This document shows, piece after piece, positions 8,362 to 18,003 of a stretch of DNA of 64,000 nt (within the stretch, counting starts at the first letter, position 1; the number at the start of each line of letters is the position of its first letter). The translations under genes and the position numbers were made by a program. This stretch comes from Saprospiraceae bacterium (GTDB lineage Bacteria > Bacteroidota > Bacteroidia > Chitinophagales > Saprospiraceae), in NCBI GenBank assembly GCA_020627785.1, contig JAHDGF010000023.1:1-64000 (forward strand). The letters are read 5' to 3'. The notes below the pieces were generated by a model. It was given only the letters and a program-made list of their open reading frames with translations. It was not told the origin of the DNA and searched no databases.

Positions 8362-9094
8362 ATTTATCATCCTATTGCTTTTACCATTGAGCCTTTTTTC
8401 TCAGTTGAATAATTCTGAAGTCACGATGGAGATAGTTTCAGCTGAACTGATGAATTACGATCAAAGTCAATTGGTATTTGAAGTAGAGTTTAAAAATAAT
8501 TCTAAGGATACGGTCTTACTCTTCCGGACGGCAAGAAAGCATGCCTATAAGAATAAATGGAGATTTCAGACCATAGGTTTTCCTGAAGATGTATTTACGA
8601 TTAGCCTGTTGGCAAATGAATGTGCCTGGGAAGAAAAATTGGTCTTTGATGATTCAGCGATCTCCTACAGCCAAACAGGCCCCATTGAAAAATCTTATCT
8701 AACATTAGGGAACGGATACGAGGAAATTAGACTACTACCAGGAGCAGCACAAATCATGAGATATGAACGAACTTTGAGTGAACCAATCTGTCCTAAAACA
8801 ACAATTCAGTTATCGTACAATACTTCTGCATTTGCCGAAAGGCAGAACTTTAAAAATCTCGAAGACTTGAAGAAGTTTTATGATGAAGAACAAGAAAACA
8901 TAAAAAGGAAGAGAAAAGAAATGGAAGCCATAACGGAAAATAATGACTTTACTAATCTTGCCTTAGATTATCTTGAAGGCCTTGAGAAGTACACGGCAAA
9001 ATCCACCCAACTTTTCAATAATTACTACAAAGCCATATTTAGAATTACGCCATTAAAAATGGAGTCAAACGAATCAGGGATTACAAAGAAGTAG
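8354..9094 (+). CDS. Secreted protein of unknown function
   Basis: The start at 8354 gives a clean signal peptide ([17 protein letters not shown]); reading further upstream would run inside the previous gene without such a signal. The mature part of about 230 residues starts with beta-rich sequence resembling an immunoglobulin-like fold ([19 protein letters not shown]), has only two Cys, and turns into a charged coiled-coil-like segment (about 175-215) rich in Lys and Glu. I recognise no family. It overlaps the DUF1801 gene by 8 bases and ends 4 bases before the pseudouridine synthase gene, so it is very likely cotranscribed with both. Confidence 0.65.
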   Translation: MLKFIILLLLPLSLFSQLNNSEVTMEIVSAELMNYDQSQLVFEVEFKNNSKDTVLLFRTARKHAYKNKWRFQTIGFPEDVFTISLLANECAWEEKLVFDDSAISYSQTGPIEKSYLTLGNGYEEIRLLPGAAQIMRYERTLSEPICPKTTIQLSYNTSAFAERQNFKNLEDLKKFYDEEQENIKRKRKEMEAITENNDFTNLALDYLEGLEKYTAKSTQLFNNYYKAIFRITPLKMESNESGITKK

Positions 9095-9098
9095 AGCA

Positions 9099-10073
9099 AT
9101 GGCGCAAGGACCAAATCAAAAATCGGAAAGTTTAAATAAATACATCAGCAGCACTGGCATCTGCTCTAGGAGAGAGGCAGATGAATTCATAAAAGCAAAA
9201 AGAGTAAAAATTAATGGAGAGATTGCCAAAGGTGGAAATCGAGTCTTTCCTGGCGATCGAGTATTATTAGATGGCAAGACCTTAAAAGCCAAACCAAAGC
9301 CCATCTACATCGCGTTCAATAAGCCTGTAGGTATTGTCTGTACTACGGATGAAAATGAAAGAGACAACATTATCGATTACATTGGATACAAAGAGCGCCT
9401 ATTCCCTATCGGTCGGTTAGATAAAGATTCTGAAGGGTTGATCTTCTTAACCAATGATGGAGACATTGTCAATAAAATATTACGAGCCGGCAATAGACAT
9501 GACAAGGAATACATTGTAAAAGTTCATAAGCCAATGAATCACGCCTTTATAAAAGACATGATGGCTGGTGTCCCAATCCTTGATACGGTAACTAAGAAAT
9601 GTAAGGTTAAAAAATTAAATAAAGTAACCTTCAAGATTACGCTTATCCAAGGTTTAAATCGTCAAATCCGCAGAATGTGTGAGCATTTTGGTTATGAGGT
9701 AATTGAACTCAAGCGGGTAAGAATTATGAATGTCAAACTCGGAAAATTACCGAAAGGAAAATGGCGTAGACTTCAGCGTAAAGAGGTCTCAGAAATCTTA
9801 AGAGCTGTAGAAGGTTCTAGCAAATTACCTCAAGAGCAAATTTACCAAGATGAACCATACGAGGAGCCTATAAAAAAGGAAAAGAAAGAGCAGGCAGGTC
9901 CACGAAAAGAAAAAAAAGAGCGAGGAGAAAAAGGTGGAAGAAAAAAAAGCAATAGAGGCAGTGGAAAATCTGGAGGAAGGAAATCCACTGCAGTAAAAAG
10001 TGGGAAAAGAACGGGTAAGAAAACAGAAGAAGGCAAAAAGAAAGTTGGCAGAAAAAATAACAGAAGAAAATAA
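9099..10073 (+). CDS. rluF: 23S rRNA pseudouridine synthase, RluF-like
   Basis: An N-terminal S4 RNA-binding domain ([19 protein letters not shown], residues about 11-60) leads into a RsuA/RluB/E/F catalytic domain. [18 protein letters not shown] carries the catalytic Asp near residue 107, followed by KEYIVKV and [17 protein letters not shown]. The LNKYIS and CSRREAD wording is closest to RluF, which makes pseudouridine at position 2604 of 23S rRNA (E. coli numbering). An added Lys/Arg/Gly-rich tail (about 250-324) is not needed for catalysis and probably adds RNA affinity, like the tail on the helicase at 1675-3189. It lies inside a packed operon; the next gene begins directly at its stop. 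Confidence 0.9.
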   Translation: MAQGPNQKSESLNKYISSTGICSRREADEFIKAKRVKINGEIAKGGNRVFPGDRVLLDGKTLKAKPKPIYIAFNKPVGIVCTTDENERDNIIDYIGYKERLFPIGRLDKDSEGLIFLTNDGDIVNKILRAGNRHDKEYIVKVHKPMNHAFIKDMMAGVPILDTVTKKCKVKKLNKVTFKITLIQGLNRQIRRMCEHFGYEVIELKRVRIMNVKLGKLPKGKWRRLQRKEVSEILRAVEGSSKLPQEQIYQDEPYEEPIKKEKKEQAGPRKEKKERGEKGGRKKSNRGSGKSGGRKSTAVKSGKRTGKKTEEGKKKVGRKNNRRK

Positions 10074-10655
10074 ATGAACGTATTTATCCTTTGTACTGGT
10101 CGTTCGGGTTCTGTTTCTTTTATAGAAGCTTGTAAATTCATTACCAACTTCTCCGCTGGACATGAAACGCGATCTCGACTCTTAGGTAATGAAAGATTAA
10201 ACTATCCATTAAAGCATATAGAAGCAGACAATCGATTGAGTTGGATTCTTGGGCGGTTGGAAATGAAATATGGAGCTGAGGCATTCTATGTTCATTTAAA
10301 ACGTGAAGCCCAACCAACTGCGCAGAGTTTCATGAAACGGTTTGACAATCGAGGTAGCATTATTAGAAGTTTTGCGGAGGGGATACATCTTCAACCGATT
10401 AAAAATCTGACGGAAGAGGATAAATTACAAGTCTGTTTAGACTATGTAGAAACTGTGAATCGCAATATTGAGGCTTTTCTAAAGGATAAACCGAAAGTGC
10501 TCACCATGAATCTCGAAAATATTCAAGAAGATTTTAAAGTCTTTTGGAATCGGATTGGGGCTGGAGGAAATCTAGAAAAAGCTTTGGAAGAATTTCAAAT
10601 GAAACACAATAAATCAGAAAAGAAATCCATTTTTAAAAAACTACTATCCAAGTAA
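10074..10655 (+). CDS. Sulfotransferase-like P-loop protein
   Basis: The protein opens with FILCTGRSGSVSFIEACK, which matches the 5'-PSB/P-loop of sulfotransferases (TGRSGST-like) that grips the PAPS phosphate. A second typical segment, FYVHLKREAQPTAQSFMKRF, resembles the 3'-phosphate-binding region with Arg and Ser. At 193 residues it is shorter than many sulfotransferases, and the acceptor region is unclear, so activity is not certain. It starts on the base after the stop of the pseudouridine synthase gene, so translation is almost surely coupled. Sulfation of a small metabolite, glycan or lipid is the family expectation; a link to RNA modification is not supported by anything visible. Confidence 0.65.
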   Translation: MNVFILCTGRSGSVSFIEACKFITNFSAGHETRSRLLGNERLNYPLKHIEADNRLSWILGRLEMKYGAEAFYVHLKREAQPTAQSFMKRFDNRGSIIRSFAEGIHLQPIKNLTEEDKLQVCLDYVETVNRNIEAFLKDKPKVLTMNLENIQEDFKVFWNRIGAGGNLEKALEEFQMKHNKSEKKSIFKKLLSK

Positions 10656-10660
10656 TTGCA

Positions 10661-11116
10661 ATGAAAAATTTGTTTGAACAATCTGGGCTTGAACAGACGA
10701 TTGAAAGAATCAACAAACTTAAACCTGATACCCAACCGCAGTGGGGCAAAATGAATGTTGCCCAAATGCTTGCCCATAGTTGTATCTCCTACGAGATTGC
10801 TTACAATGAAAGAAAGGTTGATAAGCCAGGTGCCTTTGGGCGCTTCATGTTAAATTTATTTGTAAAAAGTACCGTAATAGGTTCCAAACCCTATTCAAAG
10901 AATGGTCGAACTGCACCGTATTTTATTGTCGCAGACGAGCGAGACTTTGAGGTTGAAAAAAATCGATTGATTGGGTATCTTAAAAAAACTCAAGAATTGG
11001 GTGCCTCTCATTTTGAAGGTATGGAATCGGTGAGTTTTGGTGCGATGAATGCTACGGAATGGAACACGATGTTTTCGAAGCATTTAGAACATCATCTAAC
11101 ACAATTTGGAGTATAA
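10661..11116 (+). CDS. DUF1569 (DinB-superfamily) protein
   Basis: The 151-residue protein fits DUF1569, a branch of the DinB four-helix bundle. Characteristic phrases are QWGKMNVAQMLAHS near residue 30, SKPYSKNGRTAP, and a C-terminal MFSKHLEHHLTQFG. The His residues in MLAHS and HLEHHL are the likely metal ligands. Function in the family is unknown. It lies five bases after the sulfotransferase-like gene and one base before the LD-carboxypeptidase gene, inside the same operon. It is the second DinB-superfamily gene in the window (see 987-1526), though the two belong to different families. Confidence 0.8.
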   Translation: MKNLFEQSGLEQTIERINKLKPDTQPQWGKMNVAQMLAHSCISYEIAYNERKVDKPGAFGRFMLNLFVKSTVIGSKPYSKNGRTAPYFIVADERDFEVEKNRLIGYLKKTQELGASHFEGMESVSFGAMNATEWNTMFSKHLEHHLTQFGV

Positions 11117-11117
11117 A

Positions 11118-12113
11118 ATGAAAAGAAGGGACTTTCATAAAACCATTATTTCTGCAGCCGCCATAACTAAATCAATTCAATTAAAACCGGCGAAGAAACT
11201 TATGAAAGGTGATCGAGTAGGTCTCATTGCTCCGGCTTCAAAAATCGATAAGCAAAAATTATACAGGGCTGTTGTTAATCTAGAAACGCTAGGTCTTGAA
11301 GCTGTTTATGATTGGAATATACTTGCGGCTGAGGGATATCTAGCCGGGACTGATGAGCATCGAGTAAAGCAAATTCACGAGATGTACGCGGATGAATCTA
11401 TTGCAGCTATTTGGTGTGTGAGAGGAGGCTATGGCGCCACCCGATTACTTGATCAATTAGATTTTGAATTGATCCGACAAAACCCTAAGCCTTTACTCGG
11501 CTACAGTGACGTTACTGCCCTACTAAATACCATCCACCAAAAGACCAAGAGTCCTTGCTTTCATGCCCAGGTAGCCTGTGTCCCTTTTTCGGAGTATACG
11601 ATTGAACAACTTCAACCGATCTGGGGCCTAAGTGAATCTTTTGAAGTGCTACCCTCTAAAAACAATAAAAAAAAGGGAGATGCAGCCTACGAATCTTACT
11701 CGATTGTTGAAGGTTCAGCGACGGGGCCTTTGGTCGGAGGAAATCTTTCATTGATTGTATCTCTGATAGGCACAGCGCACGAAATTGAAACGGATGGAAA
11801 GATTGTTTTCATAGAAGACATCGGAGAACATTGCTACCGCATAGACCGTATGTTGACTCAATTAATTTCTTCAGGCTTCTTTACGGGTGTGAAAGGTATT
11901 ATTTTAGGGATATTCGAAGATTGCACCCCTGAAAGGGAAGGTACACAAACATTGAAAGAAGTATTGATGGATAGACTACAACCATTGGGTATTCCTGCAG
12001 CTTATGGATACTCTTTTGGCCACCTAAGAGATCAAATGACCCTACCGATTGGATCTACCGTCACAATAAATACACGAAATCATGAATTTATCCTTCAAAC
12101 GGACGGATATTGA
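11118..12113 (+). CDS. LD-carboxypeptidase (S66 family), Tat-like N-terminus
   Basis: The fold of peptidase family S66 (LdcA/MccF) is clear: GDRVGLIAPAS at the N-terminus, CVRGGYGATRLLDQLD, nucleophile Ser in LGYSDVTALLN near residue 130, Glu in FIEDIGEHCYRIDRML, and the C-terminal YGYSFGHLRDQ with the catalytic His. LdcA removes the terminal D-Ala from murein tetrapeptides during recycling. The ATG at 11118 gives MKRRDFHKTIISAAA, which resembles a twin-arginine signal; a TTG at 11106 would add four residues. Export would be unlike cytoplasmic E. coli LdcA. The stop is embedded in a small hairpin (12105-12125) without a T-run. It ends the 7981-12113 operon. Confidence 0.87.
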   Translation: MKRRDFHKTIISAAAITKSIQLKPAKKLMKGDRVGLIAPASKIDKQKLYRAVVNLETLGLEAVYDWNILAAEGYLAGTDEHRVKQIHEMYADESIAAIWCVRGGYGATRLLDQLDFELIRQNPKPLLGYSDVTALLNTIHQKTKSPCFHAQVACVPFSEYTIEQLQPIWGLSESFEVLPSKNNKKKGDAAYESYSIVEGSATGPLVGGNLSLIVSLIGTAHEIETDGKIVFIEDIGEHCYRIDRMLTQLISSGFFTGVKGIILGIFEDCTPEREGTQTLKEVLMDRLQPLGIPAAYGYSFGHLRDQMTLPIGSTVTINTRNHEFILQTDGY

Positions 12114-12204
12114 TTGAAAATATCCATCAAAACTCTTAATTTAGGGGGCCGATTGATTCGCGGCTCAGACTTCCATCACATACTTTAACAAGGAAATTTA
12201 AAAA

Positions 12205-14289
12205 ATGCCTTACCACAACCTAAGATACCTGGCTTTAGCAATCTTGCTATGTGCTACAACATTTGCGCAAGCGCAGAAAAAAGAAAACCACGAAAGATGT
12301 GGAACTGATGCTTACATGGAACAGCTGATGCAAGATCCTGATTTTGCAAAGAAGTTTTTAGCAAAGCAAAAAGAGATACACGATTTATACCTCAATAGAT
12401 CATCGGTACCGTGTATCACACCGATCATCGTTCCAGTAGCGGTGCATTACAACAATCCTGTAACAATCGCAAATACTGCCTGTCTTATTGATGCGGCTGA
12501 AGAACAAATTGCCCAATTAAATCTTGATTTTTCATCTTGTAACGCGAATGCGAGCGATTGGTGTAATTGGTTGACGGATTGTCCGGGTTATTTTTCTGAT
12601 CCAAATGGAGGAGATGTAATGCCTGAGGATGGTGTATGTATCCAATTCTGTTTAGCGGATCAAAATTTACCGGCGGGAGAAGATAACATTGGAGGATTTG
12701 CCATAACGGTGGGAGACTACACATGGCCTTCAGTACCAGGAAGTACTTGGGATGACTATTTCAATATTTTCGTGAGTGATGGAACAACCGCGGGAGTTGG
12801 AAGTGGTGTATTGGGTATTGCCCCTTTGAATGGAGGTTCTAACCCCAACGGAAACGGAGTTTACGTTTTATATACAACTTTCGGATCTGCAACCTTTAGT
12901 GGTTGTTCGTCAGGAGCAACGATTGGTGGAAACACAACTTATAGTAATGGAGCAACTTTGACTCATGAGGCTGGTCATTACTTCGGATTACAACATACGT
13001 TTAGTGATAATTATGATGATACTCCACCGCAAAGCAGCCCGAATTTTGGTTGTCCTACAATGAATACCGGTACTTGCACTACCTCCGTAGGAAACGACTT
13101 CTCATTTAACTTTATGGATTATGTAGATGATGACTGTATGAGTAATTTCTCAGCGGATCAAGCGACCATAATGGGCAATGTCATAGCTGCACAGACTGCT
13201 TGGGAGACCAATGCTATTTCATGTTACAACGACTGGACGAATGGAACGAATACTTATTCTTCTTGTCAAGGGGAATGTGCAGGTTCAGCACCTACAGCAT
13301 CTTTCACACCTGCTTCAGGAGCAGTGCTTGATTTTTGTGGCTTGAGCGAATGTATTGATTACGTCAGTACCTCTACAGGATCACCAACATCTTATACTTG
13401 GACTTTTGCTGTTACTACGGGAGACTTAGTATTAAGTAGCACCACTTCAACTGTTGCTAATCCTAGCCTTTGCTTTACCTCTGGTACCGCAGGTACCGTA
13501 TCAACTACATTGACAGTTACCAATGCAAACGGATCAGATAATATTACACAGACGGCAGATGTTACCATTGCTAATTGTACAAATTACTGTCAGCCAAATA
13601 ATACAACTATTGTAAATAATAGCTCAGTTACTTCAACAATCTCAATTGCTTCTTCTGCCGTAATTGATGATCTAAATGTTGATCTTTTGATTGATCATAC
13701 CTATGTTGGAGATTTAACCATTACGCTATCTCATGCTGGAACCTCTGTTGTTTTAGTGGATAGACCAGGTGTACCTGCTAGTAGCTCTGGATGTTCAGGA
13801 AATGACATAGATTGTACGCTAGATGATGAATCTACCAACGGCACTGTTGAAGATGTTTGTGCTGGAACTAGTCCAACCATCTCCGGGACCTTCGCTTCAA
13901 TGGCTTCATTATCTGCCTTTGATGGATTAGATCAACAAGGGATATGGACACTCACCATTGATGATGCACACCCACAAGATGGTGGAACACTGGATGAATG
14001 GTGTATGACGATCATTGAAGGTGTACCTACTGTACCTTGTTTAACAGCTGCAATGCTTACAGGATTAGTGGCAGGGGTAGAAGATTATGAATCAATGGAT
14101 TTCATCAACACAATCCAAGTGCTAAGAGCTAATTCTCAAGTAGATTATGATGCAGCGGATGAAATAATCTTGGATACTGGATTTGAAACTGAATTAGGAG
14201 CAATTATGGAAGCGTTCATTGATGGATGTAACAATGGATCAGGAGGAGTAAATCTTCAAAATAATTCAGAAGAAGAATCAAAAAATTAA
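12205..14289 (+). CDS. Secreted zinc metalloprotease (M43-like) with P domain
   Basis: A signal peptide (about 1-23, ending AQAQ) is followed by a propeptide-like stretch and a metalloprotease domain. The zinc motif HEAGHYFGLQH near residue 254 and the later FNFMDYVDDDCM Met-turn are those of pappalysin/cytophagalysin-type M43 enzymes. Residues about 355-455 look like a PKD/Ig-like domain (APTASFTPASGA, PTSYTWTF). Residues about 457-610 form a proprotein-convertase P domain (HTYVGDLTITLSH, LDEWCMTI). A short acidic C-terminal region follows; I do not see a T9SS sorting domain, which is unusual for this architecture in Bacteroidota, so secretion beyond the periplasm is open. The gene ends facing the LytTR regulator across a shared terminator. 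Confidence 0.88.
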   Translation: MPYHNLRYLALAILLCATTFAQAQKKENHERCGTDAYMEQLMQDPDFAKKFLAKQKEIHDLYLNRSSVPCITPIIVPVAVHYNNPVTIANTACLIDAAEEQIAQLNLDFSSCNANASDWCNWLTDCPGYFSDPNGGDVMPEDGVCIQFCLADQNLPAGEDNIGGFAITVGDYTWPSVPGSTWDDYFNIFVSDGTTAGVGSGVLGIAPLNGGSNPNGNGVYVLYTTFGSATFSGCSSGATIGGNTTYSNGATLTHEAGHYFGLQHTFSDNYDDTPPQSSPNFGCPTMNTGTCTTSVGNDFSFNFMDYVDDDCMSNFSADQATIMGNVIAAQTAWETNAISCYNDWTNGTNTYSSCQGECAGSAPTASFTPASGAVLDFCGLSECIDYVSTSTGSPTSYTWTFAVTTGDLVLSSTTSTVANPSLCFTSGTAGTVSTTLTVTNANGSDNITQTADVTIANCTNYCQPNNTTIVNNSSVTSTISIASSAVIDDLNVDLLIDHTYVGDLTITLSHAGTSVVLVDRPGVPASSSGCSGNDIDCTLDDESTNGTVEDVCAGTSPTISGTFASMASLSAFDGLDQQGIWTLTIDDAHPQDGGTLDEWCMTIIEGVPTVPCLTAAMLTGLVAGVEDYESMDFINTIQVLRANSQVDYDAADEIILDTGFETELGAIMEAFIDGCNNGSGGVNLQNNSEEESKN

Positions 14290-14301
14290 AAGCAGAATGA
14301 T

Positions 14302-14358
14302 AGAAGAAAGAATTTATGAAAGGCGTTGAAGTACTTCCATAAATTCTTTCTTTCTTCT
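14302..14358. terminator. Shared hairpin terminator between convergent genes
   Basis: Arms 14302-14318 and 14338-14358 are complementary over about 17 bp, the right arm carrying a four-base extra repeat unit. The right arm is T/C-rich on the plus strand and the left arm gives a T/C-rich tail on the minus strand, so it can act in both directions. It overlaps the stop codon of the minus-strand LytTR gene (14314-14316). Confidence 0.7.
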
Positions 14359-15057
14359 ACGTGCCAAAGGAATCCTCGCCCCATCAGACATCACTATACT
14401 TCCATCCCGTTGATATTTATCTACTCTCTTTAGCCGGATTAGGTGTGACCTATGCACTAAGAAAAATTCTGTTTCCTTCAATAATTTTGCAAAGTGGCCA
14501 ATGTTGTAAGAACTAATTAAATAATCGTTCTTGCCATAAACCACCTTCGTCACTTTCTGTAAAGCCTCACATCTTATAATTTCTTTTAAGTAGATAAATT
14601 CAAGACCGTGAACTGTCTGCACACCTATTTTCTGATCCAGCCTATTTTCTTCTGTTAAATTATCAATAAGCGTCTTGTTTTTCTCTTGCGAAATCTGTCC
14701 ATTAATTCTGCGTTCCGCATTCCCTAAAGCTAATTGAAGATCTTCCTCATCTATTGGCTTTAAAATATATCCTATGGCACAAAACTGAAAGGCTTGAATG
14801 GCATATTCATCATAACCCGTGACAAAGATCAATTCGAAGGTTGGATTTTTGATACGTCGCAATAAATCTAATCCAGACATTACAGGCATGTCAATGTCAA
14901 GAAATAAGAGATCAACTTCATGATTAAGTAAGTACTCCAATCCTTCCTCCGGCTTTGTGAATACTTGGACGACCTCAATGCCATTGCCTACTTCTTCCAC
15001 CATTTTTTTTAATAGAATACCTGCTTTGGTTTCATCATCTATAATCACTGCATTCAT
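14314..15057 (-). CDS. LytTR-family response regulator
   Basis: The receiver domain (1-120) has the acidic pair in IIDDE, the phospho-acceptor Asp54 in LLFLDIDMP, a conserved Thr in FVTGYDEYA and Lys in LKPI. A LytTR DNA-binding domain follows (about 145-245), with FLVHRSHLIRL and the ending GARIPLARRRKKEF typical of the AlgR/AgrA/LytR group. It binds promoter direct repeats once phosphorylated. The gene lies 6 bases after its likely partner kinase (15064-18003) on the minus strand, so the two form an operon. Targets cannot be told from sequence; the convergent metalloprotease gene and the divergent hydrolase gene at 18380 are candidates only by position. Confidence 0.93.
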   Translation of the reverse strand: MNAVIIDDETKAGILLKKMVEEVGNGIEVVQVFTKPEEGLEYLLNHEVDLLFLDIDMPVMSGLDLLRRIKNPTFELIFVTGYDEYAIQAFQFCAIGYILKPIDEEDLQLALGNAERRINGQISQEKNKTLIDNLTEENRLDQKIGVQTVHGLEFIYLKEIIRCEALQKVTKVVYGKNDYLISSYNIGHFAKLLKETEFFLVHRSHLIRLKRVDKYQRDGSIVMSDGARIPLARRRKKEFMEVLQRLS

Positions 15058-15063
15058 ATCACT

Positions 15064-18003
15064 TTAATTTTTAATCAAAATATTTACCTTAGTTCCAGTG
15101 GCCTTCCCTTCTGCCTGCTTATCAATAAAATTTACAGTAATGCTCTGTCCATCAATTGATTCAGCAGCTTCAATCCGTTCATTTATTATCTGAGTACCTC
15201 TAGATTTATGTCTTTTGATTGAGTTCCTTTTTATCTCTTCAGCTCTTGCACGCCCTACTCCATTATCATCTATGACACACAATAAATCATTCCCATCTTT
15301 TTTAAACGTAAGATCAATTTTGCCTTCTTTGTCTTGCCTATTATTGATTCCATGTATTAAAGAATTTTCTACAAAGGGTTGAATCAACATTGTAGGGATT
15401 TGTTCGTGGTCTAGATTTATATCAGAATCAACATTAATTGAATACTCGAAAGAATCCTCAAATCGCATTTTTTCTAAACTCAAGTAATAGGTCAAAAGAT
15501 TGATCTCATCCTTTAATGATATATATTCATTCTTAGATGACTCCAAAAAAGCACGAATGAGTTTAGCAAATTTTGTGAGATAGCTATTGGCTAATTTATT
15601 TTCATTGGTCTGCATATAATAGCTAATGGCCCCTAGCGAATTAAAAATAAAATGTGGGTTTAATTGAGACCGAAGTGCTTCCAATTTAATAACAGCAAGC
15701 TGACGTTGGATATCACTTTCATTCAATTTGCGTTTGTTCCGACGATCCTGAATTTTGAAGATGACAAATCCTAAGGCAAGAAGCCCCAAAAGATAGAGAA
15801 AACCATTTCGCAGAATTATAGGAACGTTCCTCTGAACATCTATATTCAGAGCAGCTTTCTGCGGACCATTTACACTAAGTTCATAAGAGGTAAATTTTGG
15901 ATCTAGGAGGGTAATTTCATTTTGATTAATTGCAAGGCTTAGCTTATCATGGACCAAGCTGTTCTTCGCCTGAAAACTGTATTGAAAATCATCGTATCCA
16001 TATTGCTCAAGTTTAATCACGATTGAATCTGGCCTTGTTAAAAACTTATATCTTCCATTGACCTCTTTCCCGACGAACACTTCTTCCCCTACATAAGCCA
16101 AAACAGCTTCTACATAAAAGTCTCTTTCCGTTGATGTATAAAATTCTGAAGGATCAATCAAAGTAACTCCATTGACTGTTCCAAAAATTAGCTCCCCATC
16201 TTCTAACACGGTCAGTGCTTGCGTATTAAATTCTTGTTCAGAAATTCCTTCTCGCGTCGTGAGATGATCTAATAAATTCCCATCATCATTTAAGACAAAT
16301 AACCCTTCATTGGTTGCCACCCATATGCGATCTTCTGAATCAACAGTAGTTGAGTAAACATATTCATTGATCGAACAACATTCTTGATCAATTTTACGAA
16401 TTAGATTCAAGTCATCATCTAAAATATAAAGTCCTTCACCGTGTGTTCCAATGTAGTATTTTGACTGATGATAATCTATAAATCTTATTTCGTCTAAAGA
16501 ACCAACTGACTCAACAGTATTTATTACACCATCTTCACTTAAATGATCTACTTGAAATAAACCCTGACGGGTTCCTAGCAACTTTTTCTCACCAATAAAG
16601 AGCGCATAGATTTCTATTCCTTTTAATTCCTTATTGTAATCAAAAAAATATAAAGAATCTTCGGTTAAATGATACACGGAAGATTCATGACCAGCAAAAT
16701 ATAATTCTCCTTCGGTAGATTTACATGCGGTATAAAGACCTTTCGTATTTGCCTCCAGAGTTATGAGTTGCTCGTCTACATCAATGGAATACAAAAAACC
16801 ATCTCTGTTAGAATTGTAAGAAGGGAAGTAGAATAAATTTGTTGCTTCGCTGTATATCGGAGCTCGACAGAGACCTTCAGGCACATCGCCTTTAAGTGTC
16901 ATTTCATGAACGACACCTTCTTCCCAAAGAAACAATTGCCTATTCTCCTTAACCAATAATACTCGATCTTTTGAATCATTTCTTACGCCCATAATCAGGT
17001 TACCAAAACCTCTTTTATCTTCTCTTGTTTTTGCGTAAGCGCTCACAAAATTCTTTTCTATTGAAAATTTTATGATATCAACTCCACTCAAGCCACACAA
17101 GGTAATTTCTTCTACAAAATTACTACTTGCAACATCTGCGATAATGTCGTTTACGTTTAATAGTTCGTCCCATGAATGATAGTCACCTATTGTATCAATA
17201 AAGAATATGGAATTTTTAATAACAACCTGCCTTCGACCAATAATGATTGCTTGTCCTACTTCATCCGTCTTTGCATGATGGATAACCGATCTTAGATTCA
17301 AGGTGTCCACATTATTTTCAGCGGTCATTCTAAAAATCCCTTTCCTGTCTGAAAAGGAAAAGAATAAGTGATTGTTTATGCTATATAGTTGTGGATCGGC
17401 TGGAAAATCATGAAGTGGAAGGTCATTCCCATTGAAACATATTTTTTCACCATTATGCTTTCGCAAATTTCTTGAAGAATCCAGAAAATAGAATTCGCCT
17501 TGTAAAGAAGAAAACTTCTGTATTCTAAAATCTGCGGGGAAGGATAACACTTGATGCCAAACATCATCTACCCATCGATGAATTTGATATTTATTCTCCT
17601 TTTGAATTAAAAATAGAAAACCGCTTCCATCTTTTTGTACATCTATAATTTCTCCCTTCGGAATTTCAATCGATAACTTTTCAAAATCACTCAGCTGATA
17701 CATTTCAAAATCTTCTGAAAAAAAATGCTGGTCTCCCATACATCTAACCAAAGGATAAGCCATTGGCTTGCCAATAAATTGTCGTCCAGAATAAAATTGA
17801 AATTTATCAGTGACAAACAAGTACATCCCACTAGGCAATCTGAAAACTTGCTCTACCTTTCGGTCCTTTAATCCTGATTTGGGAGTTACTCGCTGAGATG
17901 AATGTATGGAAGGGAGATGTGTTTGTCCCTGCATGCTTTTAGCAGAAACAATCAAAATAAAAAAGAGATAAATCAGACTGATATATATTCTATTCAAAAG
18001 CAT
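15064..18003 (-). CDS. LytS-type sensor histidine kinase with large propeller sensor
   Basis: The 979-residue protein has a signal peptide, a roughly 700-residue periplasmic sensor of WD-like blades (for example DRIWVATNEGLFVLNDDGN and KYYIGTHGEGLYILDDD, typical two-component regulator propeller repeats), a Y_Y_Y-like linker (YDDFQYSFQAKNSLV), a transmembrane helix near 740-760, and a His_kinase/HATPase module. The phospho-acceptor His lies near residue 785 in LNPHFIFNSLGAI, and the nucleotide-binding parts are IQPFVENSLIHGI and DNGVG. Such hybrid-less sensors in Bacteroidota usually respond to glycans or other outer signals. It feeds the LytTR regulator encoded 6 bases downstream. A terminator-like hairpin lies upstream of its start. 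Confidence 0.92.
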   Translation of the reverse strand: MLLNRIYISLIYLFFILIVSAKSMQGQTHLPSIHSSQRVTPKSGLKDRKVEQVFRLPSGMYLFVTDKFQFYSGRQFIGKPMAYPLVRCMGDQHFFSEDFEMYQLSDFEKLSIEIPKGEIIDVQKDGSGFLFLIQKENKYQIHRWVDDVWHQVLSFPADFRIQKFSSLQGEFYFLDSSRNLRKHNGEKICFNGNDLPLHDFPADPQLYSINNHLFFSFSDRKGIFRMTAENNVDTLNLRSVIHHAKTDEVGQAIIIGRRQVVIKNSIFFIDTIGDYHSWDELLNVNDIIADVASSNFVEEITLCGLSGVDIIKFSIEKNFVSAYAKTREDKRGFGNLIMGVRNDSKDRVLLVKENRQLFLWEEGVVHEMTLKGDVPEGLCRAPIYSEATNLFYFPSYNSNRDGFLYSIDVDEQLITLEANTKGLYTACKSTEGELYFAGHESSVYHLTEDSLYFFDYNKELKGIEIYALFIGEKKLLGTRQGLFQVDHLSEDGVINTVESVGSLDEIRFIDYHQSKYYIGTHGEGLYILDDDLNLIRKIDQECCSINEYVYSTTVDSEDRIWVATNEGLFVLNDDGNLLDHLTTREGISEQEFNTQALTVLEDGELIFGTVNGVTLIDPSEFYTSTERDFYVEAVLAYVGEEVFVGKEVNGRYKFLTRPDSIVIKLEQYGYDDFQYSFQAKNSLVHDKLSLAINQNEITLLDPKFTSYELSVNGPQKAALNIDVQRNVPIILRNGFLYLLGLLALGFVIFKIQDRRNKRKLNESDIQRQLAVIKLEALRSQLNPHFIFNSLGAISYYMQTNENKLANSYLTKFAKLIRAFLESSKNEYISLKDEINLLTYYLSLEKMRFEDSFEYSINVDSDINLDHEQIPTMLIQPFVENSLIHGINNRQDKEGKIDLTFKKDGNDLLCVIDDNGVGRARAEEIKRNSIKRHKSRGTQIINERIEAAESIDGQSITVNFIDKQAEGKATGTKVNILIKN

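Noticed and set aside
9825-10163. Minus-strand Phe-rich ORFs over the rluF tail
   Set aside because: They reflect the purine-rich Lys/Arg codons on the other strand, not a membrane protein.
12105-12125. Hairpin at the LD-carboxypeptidase stop as a terminator
   Set aside because: The stem is 7 bp and AT-rich with no T-run, so it is not listed as a separate feature.
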